NCBI RefSeq assembly: GCF_902498995.1
Contig: NZ_CABVLY010000034.1
Location: 1 to 64,000 of the forward strand
Source of the DNA: Burkholderia anthina
GTDB taxonomy: Bacteria; Pseudomonadota; Gammaproteobacteria; Burkholderiales; Burkholderiaceae
Reading direction: 5' to 3'
DNA length: 64,000 nt
In this document: in pieces, positions 53,444-62,611 of the stretch
Numbering within the stretch: position 1 is the stretch's first letter
How the letters are laid out: each line of letters starts with the position of its first letter
Position numbers and translations under genes: made by a program
The notes under the pieces: model-generated
What the model was told of the DNA's origin: nothing
The model's database searches: none
What the model saw: the letters and a program-made list of their open reading frames with translations, nothing else

Positions 53444-55261
53444 TCAGGCGGCGCGCTGCGCGTCGCCTTCGCCGTCACGGGCGTCCGTCGCGTCGAAGCG
53501 CGCGGGATAGCGCACACGAAAGCGTATCGATACGTCGTACGGGTAAAAATCGGGCAACTCGCCCTGCAGCAGCTTGTCCTTGCTCGCCTGCCACAGCGCG
53601 GGTTCGAAAAAGTCCGCGTGATGCTTCATGAACACCGAGCGCACGCGCGGGTCGCCGAGCAGGAACGGTCCGTAGGTTTCCGGAAAGATGTCGTGCGGGC
53701 CGACGGTATACCACGGTTCGCCGGACAGTTCGTCTTCTTCGTTGCGCGGCGGCGGCACGCGCCGCACGTTGCAGTCGGTCAGGTATTCGATTTCGTCGTA
53801 GTCGTAGAACACGACGCGGCCGTGGCGCGTGACGCCGAAATTCTTGTACAGCATGTCGCCGGGGAAGATGTTGGCCTTCATCAATTCCTTCACCGCGTTG
53901 CCGTACTCCTTCACGCCGTGCTCGATGTCCTCGTCGGTGCCGTTCTGCAGGAACAGGTTCAGCGGCGTCATCCGGCGCTCGATGTACAGGTGCCTGATCA
54001 CGAGGTTGCCGTCCTCGTATTCGAGCAGCGACGGCACTTCCTTCTCCAGTTCGCGCACGAGCGCATGGTCGAGCCGCGCGATCGGCAGCGCGACGCTCGA
54101 ATATTCGAGCGTGTCGGCCATCCGCCCGAGGCGGTCGTGACGCTTCACGAGCTGGTACTTCTCCATGATCTGCGCGCGCGTCGTTTCCTTCGGCGGCGGG
54201 AAGTGATCCTTGATGATCTTGAACACGTACGGGAACGACGGCAGCGTGAACACGAGCATCACGAGGCCCTTGATCCCGGGCGCGATGATGAAGCGGTCGC
54301 TCGAGTGCGACAGATGGTGCAGCAGGTCGCGGTAGAACAGGTTCTTGCCCTGCTTCTGCAGCCCGACCGACGTGTAGATCTCGGCCTTCGGCTTGCCCGG
54401 CATGATCGTGCAGAGGAAATCCACGTACGCGGACGGCACGCCCATGTCGACGAGGAAATACGAGTGCGAGAAGCTGAAGACGATCTGCAGCTGGTCGCGG
54501 CGCAGCAGCACGGAGTCGAGCGCGAGCACGCCCGGCCGCACGTGCCGGATCGGCACCGCGAACGGCAGCACGCGATCGGCGTTGATGATGCGGCCGACGA
54601 TGTACGCGCTCTTGTTGCGGAAGAACAGCGACGACAGCACGTGGATCTGGAAATTCGGCGCTGCTTCGAACTGGCCGAATTCGTCGGTGATCGCCTGCAT
54701 CACGCAGCCGATGTCGCGCGCGAGATCCTCGAACGGCGGCTCCAGCTGGAAGTTCGTGACGATGCGCTCGAGCGTGGCCGCGAGCCCGTCGGTGGCCGGG
54801 TAGTACGCGCGGTAGGTCGGCTTCGCGGCAGGCTCGTCGTTCTCGAGATATTCGGTCGAGATCGCGGGCCGCACGAAGATGAAATCGTTGCTGAAATACG
54901 AGCGGTGCAGGATCTTGCAGCACACCGAATTGAAGAACGTTTCCGCGCATTCGGGCTGCCGGTGCGACGTGAGCAGGCCGATGTAGTGCAGCTTGATCTG
55001 CTGCCAGACCTCGTCGTCGATGTCTTCCGCGTCGTATTCGTCCTGCAGCACCTCGACGCATTCCTTCACGCGATCGTCGTACGACGTGATCCGCTCGCGC
55101 GCCAGCCGCTGCAGTCCGTGCCAGTCGGTGCGCTCGTATAGCGTCTTCGCTTCGACGGCAGCCTCCCGGAAGATCCGGTAGTGGCGGTCGAAGTATTCGA
55201 GCATCGTCTGGGCGACGTCGAAACCGATCTGCGACGACAGCAGCTTGGGGAAGTGATTCAT
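53444..55261 (-). CDS. aceK: Isocitrate dehydrogenase kinase/phosphatase
   Basis: A 605-residue bifunctional enzyme that phosphorylates and dephosphorylates isocitrate dehydrogenase to direct carbon into the glyoxylate shunt. It begins with the typical SQIGFDVAQTMLEYFDRHYR, contains the ATP-binding region around FIIAPGIKGLVMLVFTLPS and PYVFKIIKDHFPPPK, and the catalytic region YKNFGVTRHGRVVFYDYDEI. The length is normal for the family. Unlike in enterics it is not next to aceBA here; its downstream neighbour is carbonic anhydrase. Confidence 0.97.
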   Translation of the reverse strand: MNHFPKLLSSQIGFDVAQTMLEYFDRHYRIFREAAVEAKTLYERTDWHGLQRLARERITSYDDRVKECVEVLQDEYDAEDIDDEVWQQIKLHYIGLLTSHRQPECAETFFNSVCCKILHRSYFSNDFIFVRPAISTEYLENDEPAAKPTYRAYYPATDGLAATLERIVTNFQLEPPFEDLARDIGCVMQAITDEFGQFEAAPNFQIHVLSSLFFRNKSAYIVGRIINADRVLPFAVPIRHVRPGVLALDSVLLRRDQLQIVFSFSHSYFLVDMGVPSAYVDFLCTIMPGKPKAEIYTSVGLQKQGKNLFYRDLLHHLSHSSDRFIIAPGIKGLVMLVFTLPSFPYVFKIIKDHFPPPKETTRAQIMEKYQLVKRHDRLGRMADTLEYSSVALPIARLDHALVRELEKEVPSLLEYEDGNLVIRHLYIERRMTPLNLFLQNGTDEDIEHGVKEYGNAVKELMKANIFPGDMLYKNFGVTRHGRVVFYDYDEIEYLTDCNVRRVPPPRNEEDELSGEPWYTVGPHDIFPETYGPFLLGDPRVRSVFMKHHADFFEPALWQASKDKLLQGELPDFYPYDVSIRFRVRYPARFDATDARDGEGDAQRAA

Positions 55262-55576
55262 TGCGTGCAGGCTCGTTCAAGAGGGGCTGTAAGCAGTCGC
55301 CATTTTAGCGCCCAAGTCGGCGATTCAATGACTTTCGCGGTGCGGCACCGAGCGTCGTCAATGTGCAGGTTATTCGCCGTTGAGTGCCGTTCGGTGCATC
55401 TTCGCGTAAAGATACGGGTACTGAACCGATTCTGGCACGAACTTTTTTTGACCGGCGAGCGCGTGCCGGGCACGCGTTTCGCACGACGGCGATAGAATCG
55501 ACGCGATGCCCGCGGCGGCGCTTTCGCATCCGCATCGGCAACCGTACTGCAACGATAACGACGAGACGCCCCACCG
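55262..55576. other. Divergent intergenic region, aceK / MBL hydrolase
   Basis: No gene seen. The middle part is less GC-rich, and both promoters must lie here. A TGGCACG at 55433-55439 resembles the -24 part of a sigma-54 promoter, but the -12 GC is absent. No further motif stands out. Confidence 0.35.
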
Positions 55577-56653
55577 ATGAACGCACTGGAACACCAACTC
55601 GACTATCCCTTCGCCGACACGCTGCCCGCCGCGGGCGACACGTTCGAGGTCGCGCCCGGCGTGCGCTGGCTGCGCATGCCGCTGCCGTTCTCGCTCGACC
55701 ACATCAATCTCTGGCTGCTGCGCGACGAGATCGACGGGCAGGCCGGCTGGACGGTCGTCGACTGCGGGATCTCGTCGGACGCGATCCGCACGCACTGGGA
55801 ACAGATCTTCGACCGGCATCTCGACGGGCTGCCGGTGCTGCGCGTGCTGGTCACGCACTGCCACCCCGATCACTTCGGTCTCGCGAACTGGCTGTGCGAG
55901 GGCGGCGACAAGGGCCGCTGGAACGTGCGGCTGTGGATGACGCTCGGCGAATACATGTTCGGCTGCCTGATGGCGGCCGGCAACGGCTCGAACGCGGGCG
56001 GCGCGGCCGCGGCCGATCACTTCGCGCGTCACGGGCTGACCGATCCCGTCGCGCTCGACAAGCTGCGCAGCCGCCGCAGCTACTACGCGGATCTCGTGCC
56101 GGCCGTGCCGCCGCGCTACCGGCGCCTGCGCGAAGGCGATACGGTGAAGATCGGCGCACGCACGTGGCGCGTCGTCACCGGCTACGGCCATTCGCCCGAG
56201 CATTGCGCCCTCCACAGCGAAGCGGACGGCGTGCTGATCTCCGGCGACATGGTGCTGCCGCGTATTTCGACGAACGTGTCCGTGTTCGATCTCGAACCGG
56301 AAGCGAACCCGCTCGCGCTGTATCTGGAATCGCTCGGCCGCTACGAGACGATGGCGCCCGACACGCTCGTGCTGCCGTCGCACGGCAAGCCGTTCCGCGG
56401 CGTGCGCACGCGCATCGCGCAACTGCGCGCCCACCACGACGCGCGGCTCGACGAAGTGCGTGTCGCGTGCGCGGAGAAGCCGGCGAGCGCGGCCGACATC
56501 GTGCCGATCATGTTCCGCCGCCGCGAGCTCGACATCCACCAGATGACGTTCGCGCTCGGCGAGGCGCTCGCGCACCTGAACCTGCTGTGGCTCGCGGGCG
56601 AACTCGTGCGCGAGCAGGGCGAAGACGGCGTGATTCGCTACGCGCGGGCCTGA
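55577..56653 (+). CDS. MBL-fold metallohydrolase
   Basis: A 358-residue metallo-beta-lactamase-fold hydrolase. The metal motif is VTHCHPDHFG (HxHxDH), with further ligands in VTGYGHSPEH, ISGDMVLP (Asp) and LPSHGKPF (His). The C-terminal 80 residues are helical (FRRRELDIHQMTFALGEALA), like the LACTB2/GloB-related group that acts on thioesters or RNA. Substrate unknown. It is divergent from aceK and 44 bp ahead of the SWIM gene. Confidence 0.9.
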   Translation: MNALEHQLDYPFADTLPAAGDTFEVAPGVRWLRMPLPFSLDHINLWLLRDEIDGQAGWTVVDCGISSDAIRTHWEQIFDRHLDGLPVLRVLVTHCHPDHFGLANWLCEGGDKGRWNVRLWMTLGEYMFGCLMAAGNGSNAGGAAAADHFARHGLTDPVALDKLRSRRSYYADLVPAVPPRYRRLREGDTVKIGARTWRVVTGYGHSPEHCALHSEADGVLISGDMVLPRISTNVSVFDLEPEANPLALYLESLGRYETMAPDTLVLPSHGKPFRGVRTRIAQLRAHHDARLDEVRVACAEKPASAADIVPIMFRRRELDIHQMTFALGEALAHLNLLWLAGELVREQGEDGVIRYARA

Positions 56654-56697
56654 CTTCCCCGGTCGCCGTTGTTTCCTCCCCGATTGCCATACGATCC

Positions 56698-58482
56698 ATG
56701 CCACGCAATGTCAGTCTCTCCGACCTCATCACGCTCCCGGCGATCCGGACACTGGCCGACGCGAAATCCTTCGAGCGCGGCCGAACCTACCATCGCGACG
56801 GCACGGTTTCGCGGCTGACCGAGCGCGACGGCGAACTGTCGGCGACCGTGCGCGGCACGCATCGCTATCACGTCGAATTCGCAATCGGCGACGACGATAG
56901 GCTGCACCATGCGTGCAATTGCCCGGTCGGCGACGACGGCGCGTTCTGCAAGCATGCGGTGGCGGTCGCGCTGTCATGGCTGGAGAACAGCGGCGAAGCG
57001 GTTTTCCACGACGATGAACGCGAGCCGGTGCGGCCGCGGCGCAAGCGCAAGACGCACGCGGAATTGATTCGAGACCATCTGGAGACGCTCGACGAGCAGG
57101 CGCTGCGCCGCTGGCTGCTCGACGCGGCCGAGCGCGACCGATCGTTGCGCGACAGGCTGCTGTTCGACGCACGTGCGGCGCAGGCCGGCGACGTCGCGAG
57201 CCTGTGCGCCGCCGTCCGGCAAATGGCTCGCGTGTCGCGGCCGCTCGCCTGGGACGAGGCGCACGTGTTTGGCGAGCGGCTGTTCGAGCTTGCAGACATG
57301 CTGCGGCGACAGTTGGCCGGTCCTCATGCGATGCAGGTCGTCGAACTGGCCGAACTCGCGATTGCCGATGCGGAAGCGAGCCTCGAACAGATCGACGACT
57401 CGGATGGTAGCGTTGCACCCGGAATCGGCGAACTGGCGGCTCTGCACCTCGATGCATGCATTCAGACACGGCCGGATCCGATGAAGCTGGCGGACCGACT
57501 GTTTCGCCTGCAGGCCGCCGGCCAGTGGGATACGTTCCGTGATGTACTGCCGGCCTACACGGAGGTGCTGGGCGACGCGGGATTGGGCCGCTATCGGGAA
57601 CGCGTCGAGGAAAATTGGGCCGTGCTGCCCGCGCGGCCGCAGAACAAGCGCGACGAGTACGCGCATGACGTGGTGCGCCACAATCTCGAGCATGCGATGG
57701 AGACGCTCGCGAAACACGACGGCGACGTCGACGCGCTGATACGCATCTGGTCGACGGACCTGTCGGCGTCGTACCGGTATGCGCAGATCGCGGAGCTGTG
57801 CGCTGAGCACAAGCGTTTCGACGAAGGGCTGGCATGGGCCGAACGCGGAATGCGCGAGATGAAGGACCGGCACGACGATCGGCTGATGGGCTTCTGCATC
57901 AACGAGCATTTGCGGCGGCGCGCGTTCGATCGGGCGGACGCGCTCGCGTGGGAGCGCTTCGCGGGCCATCCAACGGCCGACGCATTCCGTGCATTGAGGA
58001 AGGTCGCGAAGCGGACGGGGCGAGACGCTACCGTGAAGGCGCGCGCGATCTCCCATCTGCAGTCTCTTGCCCGCGAGCGCGAAGCGGCGGGGCGGCCCGG
58101 CACCGGTGCGCGGCGCTGGGAGCCGCCGCCGCGCACCGAGCTGGTGAAGCTCTTGCTCGCGGAGCAGGACGCCGCCGCCGCGTGGGACGCGTTTCAGGGC
58201 GGCCCGGTCGACACCCTCGTGTGGTCGACGGTGGCCGCTGCGCGGGCGAGGACGCATCCCGAGGAGGCGATCGCGCTGTATCACCGGTATCTGCCGTTCG
58301 CGCTCGACCATGGCGCGCGCAGTGCGCGATACGACGAGGCGTTCGGCGTCGTGCGTGAAATCCGCTCGCTGCGGGCTGCGCATCGTCAGCAGGCGGCATT
58401 CGACGTGGAGCTCGACGCCATTCGCAAGACCTACCGTGCGAAGCGCAATTTCATCAAGCTGCTCGAGAAGCTCGACGCGTGA
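56698..58482 (+). CDS. SWIM zinc-finger domain protein
   Basis: A 594-residue protein with a SWIM finger near the N-terminus: Cys73, Cys75, Cys84 and His86 (HACNCPVGDDGAFCKHAV). Residues about 115-590 are helical, with repeats like a TPR or HEAT solenoid (for example RYAQIAELCAEHKRFDEGLA; AWERFAGHPTADAFRALRKV), and resemble the long helical regions seen in other SWIM proteins. It probably binds nucleic acid or a protein partner. Precise role unknown. The DUF6429 gene starts 24 bp downstream and is likely co-transcribed. Confidence 0.85.
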   Translation: MPRNVSLSDLITLPAIRTLADAKSFERGRTYHRDGTVSRLTERDGELSATVRGTHRYHVEFAIGDDDRLHHACNCPVGDDGAFCKHAVAVALSWLENSGEAVFHDDEREPVRPRRKRKTHAELIRDHLETLDEQALRRWLLDAAERDRSLRDRLLFDARAAQAGDVASLCAAVRQMARVSRPLAWDEAHVFGERLFELADMLRRQLAGPHAMQVVELAELAIADAEASLEQIDDSDGSVAPGIGELAALHLDACIQTRPDPMKLADRLFRLQAAGQWDTFRDVLPAYTEVLGDAGLGRYRERVEENWAVLPARPQNKRDEYAHDVVRHNLEHAMETLAKHDGDVDALIRIWSTDLSASYRYAQIAELCAEHKRFDEGLAWAERGMREMKDRHDDRLMGFCINEHLRRRAFDRADALAWERFAGHPTADAFRALRKVAKRTGRDATVKARAISHLQSLAREREAAGRPGTGARRWEPPPRTELVKLLLAEQDAAAAWDAFQGGPVDTLVWSTVAAARARTHPEEAIALYHRYLPFALDHGARSARYDEAFGVVREIRSLRAAHRQQAAFDVELDAIRKTYRAKRNFIKLLEKLDA

Positions 58483-58506
58483 TCCGGCTGACAAGGAGAG
58501 GACGGC

Positions 58507-58749
58507 ATGGAAATGAATGTCGATCTGCAGGCAGTCGACGACGCCGTGCTCGCGCTCTTGCATCTGACGCTACATGACGGCAATCGCGCGTGGAAAAGCT
58601 TTGATTGGGATGCGCTGAATCGGTTGCACGAGCGCGGTCTGATCGGCGACCCGGTCAACAAGACGAAATCCGTCATCCTGACGGATGAAGGCTTGCGGGA
58701 ATCGGAGCGGCTCTTCAGGCGGCAATTCGTCGATTCGGGCGGCGCGTGA
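58507..58749 (+). CDS. DUF6429-like small protein
   Basis: An 80-residue protein (MEMNVDLQAVDDAVLALLHL...) with a winged-helix-like layout: RAWKSFDWDALNRLHERGLI followed by TKSVILTDEGLRESERLF. AAGGAGAGG upstream is a strong ribosome site. It follows the SWIM gene by 24 bp. Proteins of this type occur alone or beside other small genes; function unknown. Confidence 0.85.
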   Translation: MEMNVDLQAVDDAVLALLHLTLHDGNRAWKSFDWDALNRLHERGLIGDPVNKTKSVILTDEGLRESERLFRRQFVDSGGA

Positions 58750-58777
58750 ACGGAGGCGCGATCGTAAGCGCCAATCA

Positions 58778-58807
58778 CGCGACGGGTTCGTCATGCCACC
58801 CGTCGCG
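58778..58807. terminator. Strong hairpin between convergent genes
   Basis: CGCGACGGGT (58778-58787) pairs perfectly with ACCCGTCGCG (58798-58807) around a 10-base loop. There is no T tract, so it is not a standard terminator, but it lies between two convergent genes and may stabilise or end both transcripts. Confidence 0.4.
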
Positions 58808-58890
58808 CTGCCATTGCGAAACGTGATGCAACGCGGCGCACGGGCTGCAAGCGACGGGCGAACGTGCCGTCGCTTGCGCGCCACGCGCGG

Positions 58891-60486
58891 TTACTGCACG
58901 GAGACCGTCGTGAAGTTCTGACGGCCGAACGGGCTGACGTGGTAGCCGCTCACGTTCGAGCGCGTGAGCGCCGCCGCCGTCGGGTAGCCGAGCGGAATCC
59001 ACAGGGCCTGGTCGTGGATGATCTTCTGCGCCGTTTCGTACAGCTTCGCGCGCTTCGCCTGATCGGCGGTCGACTTGCCGTCGGTGATCAGCTTGTCGAG
59101 CGGCGCGTCGCAGAAGCGCGCGAAGTTGATGCCCGATTTCACCGCATTGCAGCTGAACAGCGGCGACAGATAGTTGTCCGGATCGCCGTTGTCGCCGGCC
59201 CAGCCCATGAACAGCATGTCATGCTGGCCGAGCTTCGCCTGCTTGATCAGCTCGCCCCATTCGATCACCTTCACTTCGGCCTTCACGCCGATCTTCGCGA
59301 GGTCGGCCTGCAGCAGTTCCGCGCCGGCCTTCGGGTTCGGGTTCAGCACGCTGCCGGTCGGGCGCGTCCAGATCGTCGTCGAGAAGCCGTTCGGGAAGCC
59401 GGCCTGCGCGAGCAGCTGCTTTGCCTTCGCGGGATCGTACGAATACGGCGCGATGTCCTTCGCGTAGCTCCACGTGTTCGGCGGATACGGGTTGTTCGCG
59501 GGCGTCGCCGTGTTGTCGAACACGACCTTCAGGTAGGTCGTGCGATCGAATGCGAGGTTCAGCGCTTCGCGCACCTTCTCGTTGTCGAGCGGCTTCTTCT
59601 GCGTGTTCAGCGCGACGAACGCGGTCATGAACGCGGGCGTCTGCACGACCTTCAGCGCGCTTTCGCCCTTCGCGGCGAGCACGTCCTGCGGCTTCGGCGA
59701 CAGCGCGATCTGGCATTCGCCGGCCTTCACCTTCTGCATGCGCACCGACGCGTCGGGCGTGATCGCGTAGATCAGCCGGTCGACCTTCGGCTTCGTGCCC
59801 CAGTAGGTCGGGTTCACGTCGTAACGGATCAGCGCGTCCTTCGTGTAGCTCTTCAGCACGAACGGGCCCGTGCCGATCGGCTTCGCGTTCAGGTCGGCCT
59901 GCTTGCCGGCCTTCAGCAGCTGGTCCGCGTATTCGGACGAGTAGATCGACGCGAAGCCCATCGTCAGGATCGGCACGAACGTCGCGTTCGGCTCGTTCAG
60001 CACGAACTTCACCGTGTTGTCGTCGACCTTCGTGACCGACTTCACGAGCTTCACGAGGCCCATCGACTGCGCGTGCGGGAAGCCGCTCGCGCCGGCGACC
60101 TTGTGCCACGGGTTCGAATCGTCGAGCATCCGCGAGAACGTGAACACGACGTCGTCCGCGTTCAGCGGGCGGCCCGGCTTGAAGTAGTCGGTGGTCTGGA
60201 AGGCGACGTTCGGGCGCAGGTGGAACGTGTACGTCAGGCCGTCGGCGCTGGCGTCCCATTTGTCGGCGAGCGCGGGCACGACCTTCTTCGCGGCTTCGTC
60301 GTACGACACGAGCGTGTTGAAGATCACGTCGGCCGATGCGTTGGTCGTGACGAGCGAGTTGTACTGCACGACGTCGAAGCCGTCCGGGCTCGATTCCGTG
60401 CAGACGGTGAGCGGCTTCGCGGCGGCGAGGCCGGGAGCGGCGAGGGCGGCGGCGACCGCGGCCGCGGCGAACAGCTTGACGTGCAT
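58891..60486 (-). CDS. Peptide ABC transporter substrate-binding protein (DppA-like)
   Basis: A 531-residue periplasmic SBP of the peptide/nickel cluster. A Sec signal (VKLFAAAAVAAALAAPGLA) precedes KPLTVCTESSPDGFD, the N-terminus typical of DppA with its conserved Cys. NADDVVFTFSRMLDDSNPWH and YWGTKPKVDRLIY are family motifs. GGAGAT lies before the ATG. No permease genes are adjacent in the window; the region upstream is gene-free. The most likely ligand is a dipeptide. Confidence 0.92.
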   Translation of the reverse strand: MHVKLFAAAAVAAALAAPGLAAAKPLTVCTESSPDGFDVVQYNSLVTTNASADVIFNTLVSYDEAAKKVVPALADKWDASADGLTYTFHLRPNVAFQTTDYFKPGRPLNADDVVFTFSRMLDDSNPWHKVAGASGFPHAQSMGLVKLVKSVTKVDDNTVKFVLNEPNATFVPILTMGFASIYSSEYADQLLKAGKQADLNAKPIGTGPFVLKSYTKDALIRYDVNPTYWGTKPKVDRLIYAITPDASVRMQKVKAGECQIALSPKPQDVLAAKGESALKVVQTPAFMTAFVALNTQKKPLDNEKVREALNLAFDRTTYLKVVFDNTATPANNPYPPNTWSYAKDIAPYSYDPAKAKQLLAQAGFPNGFSTTIWTRPTGSVLNPNPKAGAELLQADLAKIGVKAEVKVIEWGELIKQAKLGQHDMLFMGWAGDNGDPDNYLSPLFSCNAVKSGINFARFCDAPLDKLITDGKSTADQAKRAKLYETAQKIIHDQALWIPLGYPTAAALTRSNVSGYHVSPFGRQNFTTVSVQ

Positions 60487-61107
60487 AGGATCTCCCACGT
60501 GGCTTGTGTTTTTTGCTGGGTGACGGGATGCGGGCGCGGCCAGGAAGCGGGCGGGGCCGGCGCGGCTGGCGAATAGCATACCGTCAAAGCGCGCGACGCG
60601 TGGAAAAAGGCGCCTGAACGCGGCGAATTGACCGAGAAACGGCTGCGTTCGCGGCGGAATGCGTGCTGGGGCGGCGGGATGAAGGCGGATGCGGGTGCGG
60701 CGGAGCGGTGAGCGCCGGCCGATTGGCCAACGCGGTGGGTGTTAGCGGCGACGAGCGGGATCAATGCGGGGGCGGCGAAATCGTCGGGATCGCCGCATCA
60801 CCGAGCGACGGCGGATCGGCCAGTGCGGCGGGCGTCAGTGGCGACGAGCGGGAGCGATGCGGGGCGGTGAAATCGCCGGGGTCGCCGCATCACCGAGCGA
60901 CGGCGGATCGGCCAGTGCGGCGGGCGTCAGTGGCGACGAGCAGGATCGATGCGGAGCGGAGAAATCGCCACGGTCGCCACATCATCGAGCGACGATTGCG
61001 TGCGGCTGGAAGGCGGCAGTGTGCTGCATCGGCACGGCACGACGGCGCGGACGAATCCGGCCTGGTGCCGACAATGGCGCACCGAGTGTTCGGCGCGCCC
61101 GTTGCGC
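60487..61107. other. Gene-free region with a triple tandem repeat
   Basis: No convincing gene. Bases 60487-60660 are the presumed promoter region of the peptide-binding protein. Bases 60721-60997 are three tandem units of about 93 bp, described separately. Open frames through the repeat lack ribosome sites and shift frame because one unit is 92 bp. Confidence 0.5.
60721..60997. repeat. Three tandem repeats of 92-93 bp
   Basis: Units start GATYGGCC at 60721, 60814 and 60906. GGCGACGAGC is seen at 60747, 60840 and 60932, and GTCGCCGCATCACCGAGCGA-type text ends units 1 and 2. Units 2 and 3 are closer to each other at the start, while the third diverges at its end (CATCATCGAGCGACGATTG). This may be a variable-number repeat. 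Confidence 0.75.
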
Positions 61108-61881
61108 TCAGTGCGCGCCGGCCTTCGGCTTGCGCGGTGCCTTCTCGAACAGGCGGTCGTAGAGCCAGCGCGGCAGCACGTGCAGCACCTTCGCGACGAG
61201 GCCCATCTGCCACGGAATCACGCGAAACGCGTGCTGCCGTGCGATCGCACGCGCGGCGCGCGCGGCGAAGCGGTCGGCGTCCATCAGGAACGGCATCCGG
61301 TACGGGTTGTGCGCGGTCATCGGCGTGCGGATGTAGCCGGGCGCGATCGTCACGACGCCGACGCCGGCGGGGCGCAGCTCGACGCGCAGCGCCTCGAGAT
61401 ACTTGATCGCGGCCGATTTCGACGCGCTGTACGCGCCGGAGCCGGGCAGGCCGCGCACGCCGGCGACGCTCGCGACGCCAACCAGCGTGCCGTGCCGCGC
61501 GGCCGTCATCGGGCCGACGAACGGCTCGAACGTCGCGACCATGCCGTAGTAGTTGATGTCCATCACGTCGCGGAACGCGGCGAGATCGCCCTGGCCCGTG
61601 ACGGCGCCCTGGCTGATGCCCGCGTTCGCGATCACGACGTCGGGGCAGCCGTGCGCGGCGCTGAACGACGCGGCGGCCGTGGCGAGCGCATCGGCGTCGC
61701 GCACGTCGGCGCAATAGACGGAGATGGACAGCTTCGGGAAGCGCCGCGCGAATGCATCGAGTGCATCGGTGCGGCGCGCGACGAGGGCGAGTGTGGCGCC
61801 CTGGCGGGCGTACTCCTCGGCCATCGCGAGGCCGAGGCCGCTCGACGCGCCGGTGATGAAGACCTTCAGCGGAGTAGTCAT
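61108..61881 (-). CDS. SDR-family oxidoreductase
   Basis: A 257-residue classical SDR. It has the cofactor motif ITGASSGLGLAMAEE (9-23), ALVARR for NADP preference, NAG at the centre (IANAGISQG), the active-site Ser in VASVAGVRG and YSASKSA (YxxxK), then APGYIRTPMT. The C-terminal part (LVAKVLHVLPRWLYDRLFEK) is amphipathic and Lys-rich, perhaps membrane-associated as in other YqjQ-like SDRs. It lies 19 bp after dsbA on the same strand. Substrate unknown. Confidence 0.9.
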   Translation of the reverse strand: MTTPLKVFITGASSGLGLAMAEEYARQGATLALVARRTDALDAFARRFPKLSISVYCADVRDADALATAAASFSAAHGCPDVVIANAGISQGAVTGQGDLAAFRDVMDINYYGMVATFEPFVGPMTAARHGTLVGVASVAGVRGLPGSGAYSASKSAAIKYLEALRVELRPAGVGVVTIAPGYIRTPMTAHNPYRMPFLMDADRFAARAARAIARQHAFRVIPWQMGLVAKVLHVLPRWLYDRLFEKAPRKPKAGAH

Positions 61882-61900
61882 GCCGGCGCGCGGGCGGGGA

Positions 61901-62542
61901 TCAGAGCTTCTTGTCCTGAACCTGCTTCACGAGATAGTCGAGCACTTGTGCGGTGCCCGGGATGCTGTTCGTGTAAGCCGGGCCCGTCTTGTACTTGCCC
62001 TGGACGATAACCGTCGGCACGCCGTCGATCGCGTAGTTCTTCAGCAGTTCGGCCGATTGCTTCACCTCGCCCTGCACGCTGAACGAGTTGTAGGCATCCA
62101 TGAACTGCTTCTTGTCGACGCCTTGCGTCGCCAGGAAGTCGGCCTGCGCCTGCGGCGTCAGCAGGTAGTTCTTCTGCTTGTGGATCGCGTTGAAGATCGC
62201 CGGCGTGACCTTCTCCGAGATGCCGAGCGCCGACACCGCGTAGTACAGCTTCGAGTGCGGGATGAAATCGTCGCGGAATGCCACCGGCACGCGCTTGAAG
62301 TCGATGTTGTTGCCCTGCTTCTTCACCCAGGCCTCGATCGTCGGCTCGAATTCGTAGCAGTGCGGGCAGCCGTACCAGAAGAACTCGATCACCTCGACCT
62401 TGCCGGCCGGCGCGGACACCGGCTGCGGCGACTTCATCACCTCGAAGTCCTTGCCGGCGGCGGGGGCGGCGGGCGAAGCCTGGGCGAAGCCGGCGGCAGC
62501 CAGGCCCAGGGACAGAAGAAGCGTGCTAAGCAGTTTTTTCAT
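61901..62542 (-). CDS. dsbA: Thiol:disulfide interchange protein DsbA
   Basis: A 213-residue periplasmic oxidase introducing disulfide bonds. A signal peptide (MKKLLSTLLLSLGLAAAGFA) precedes the thioredoxin fold with the CPHC active site (Cys59-Cys62) and cis-Pro in DGVPTVIV near residue 175. The helical insertion has normal size. It lies 69 bp after the SPOR gene; argS, the SPOR gene and dsbA are in the same order as I know from other Burkholderia. Confidence 0.96.
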   Translation of the reverse strand: MKKLLSTLLLSLGLAAAGFAQASPAAPAAGKDFEVMKSPQPVSAPAGKVEVIEFFWYGCPHCYEFEPTIEAWVKKQGNNIDFKRVPVAFRDDFIPHSKLYYAVSALGISEKVTPAIFNAIHKQKNYLLTPQAQADFLATQGVDKKQFMDAYNSFSVQGEVKQSAELLKNYAIDGVPTVIVQGKYKTGPAYTNSIPGTAQVLDYLVKQVQDKKL

Positions 62543-62611
62543 GTTGTGAACGTCGAATCAGTTGCTCGGGTTACGGAACGTAACGGGTTCTGCGCGGGCG
62601 CGGCCGGCGGC

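Noticed and set aside
55433..55447. Sigma-54 promoter ahead of the MBL hydrolase
   Set aside because: TGGCACG fits the -24 element, but the -12 GC dinucleotide is replaced by T residues.
60663..61406. 247-codon frame through the tandem repeat
   Set aside because: The repeat shifts frame between units 2 and 3, the product is Arg-rich shadow sequence and it runs antisense into the SDR gene.
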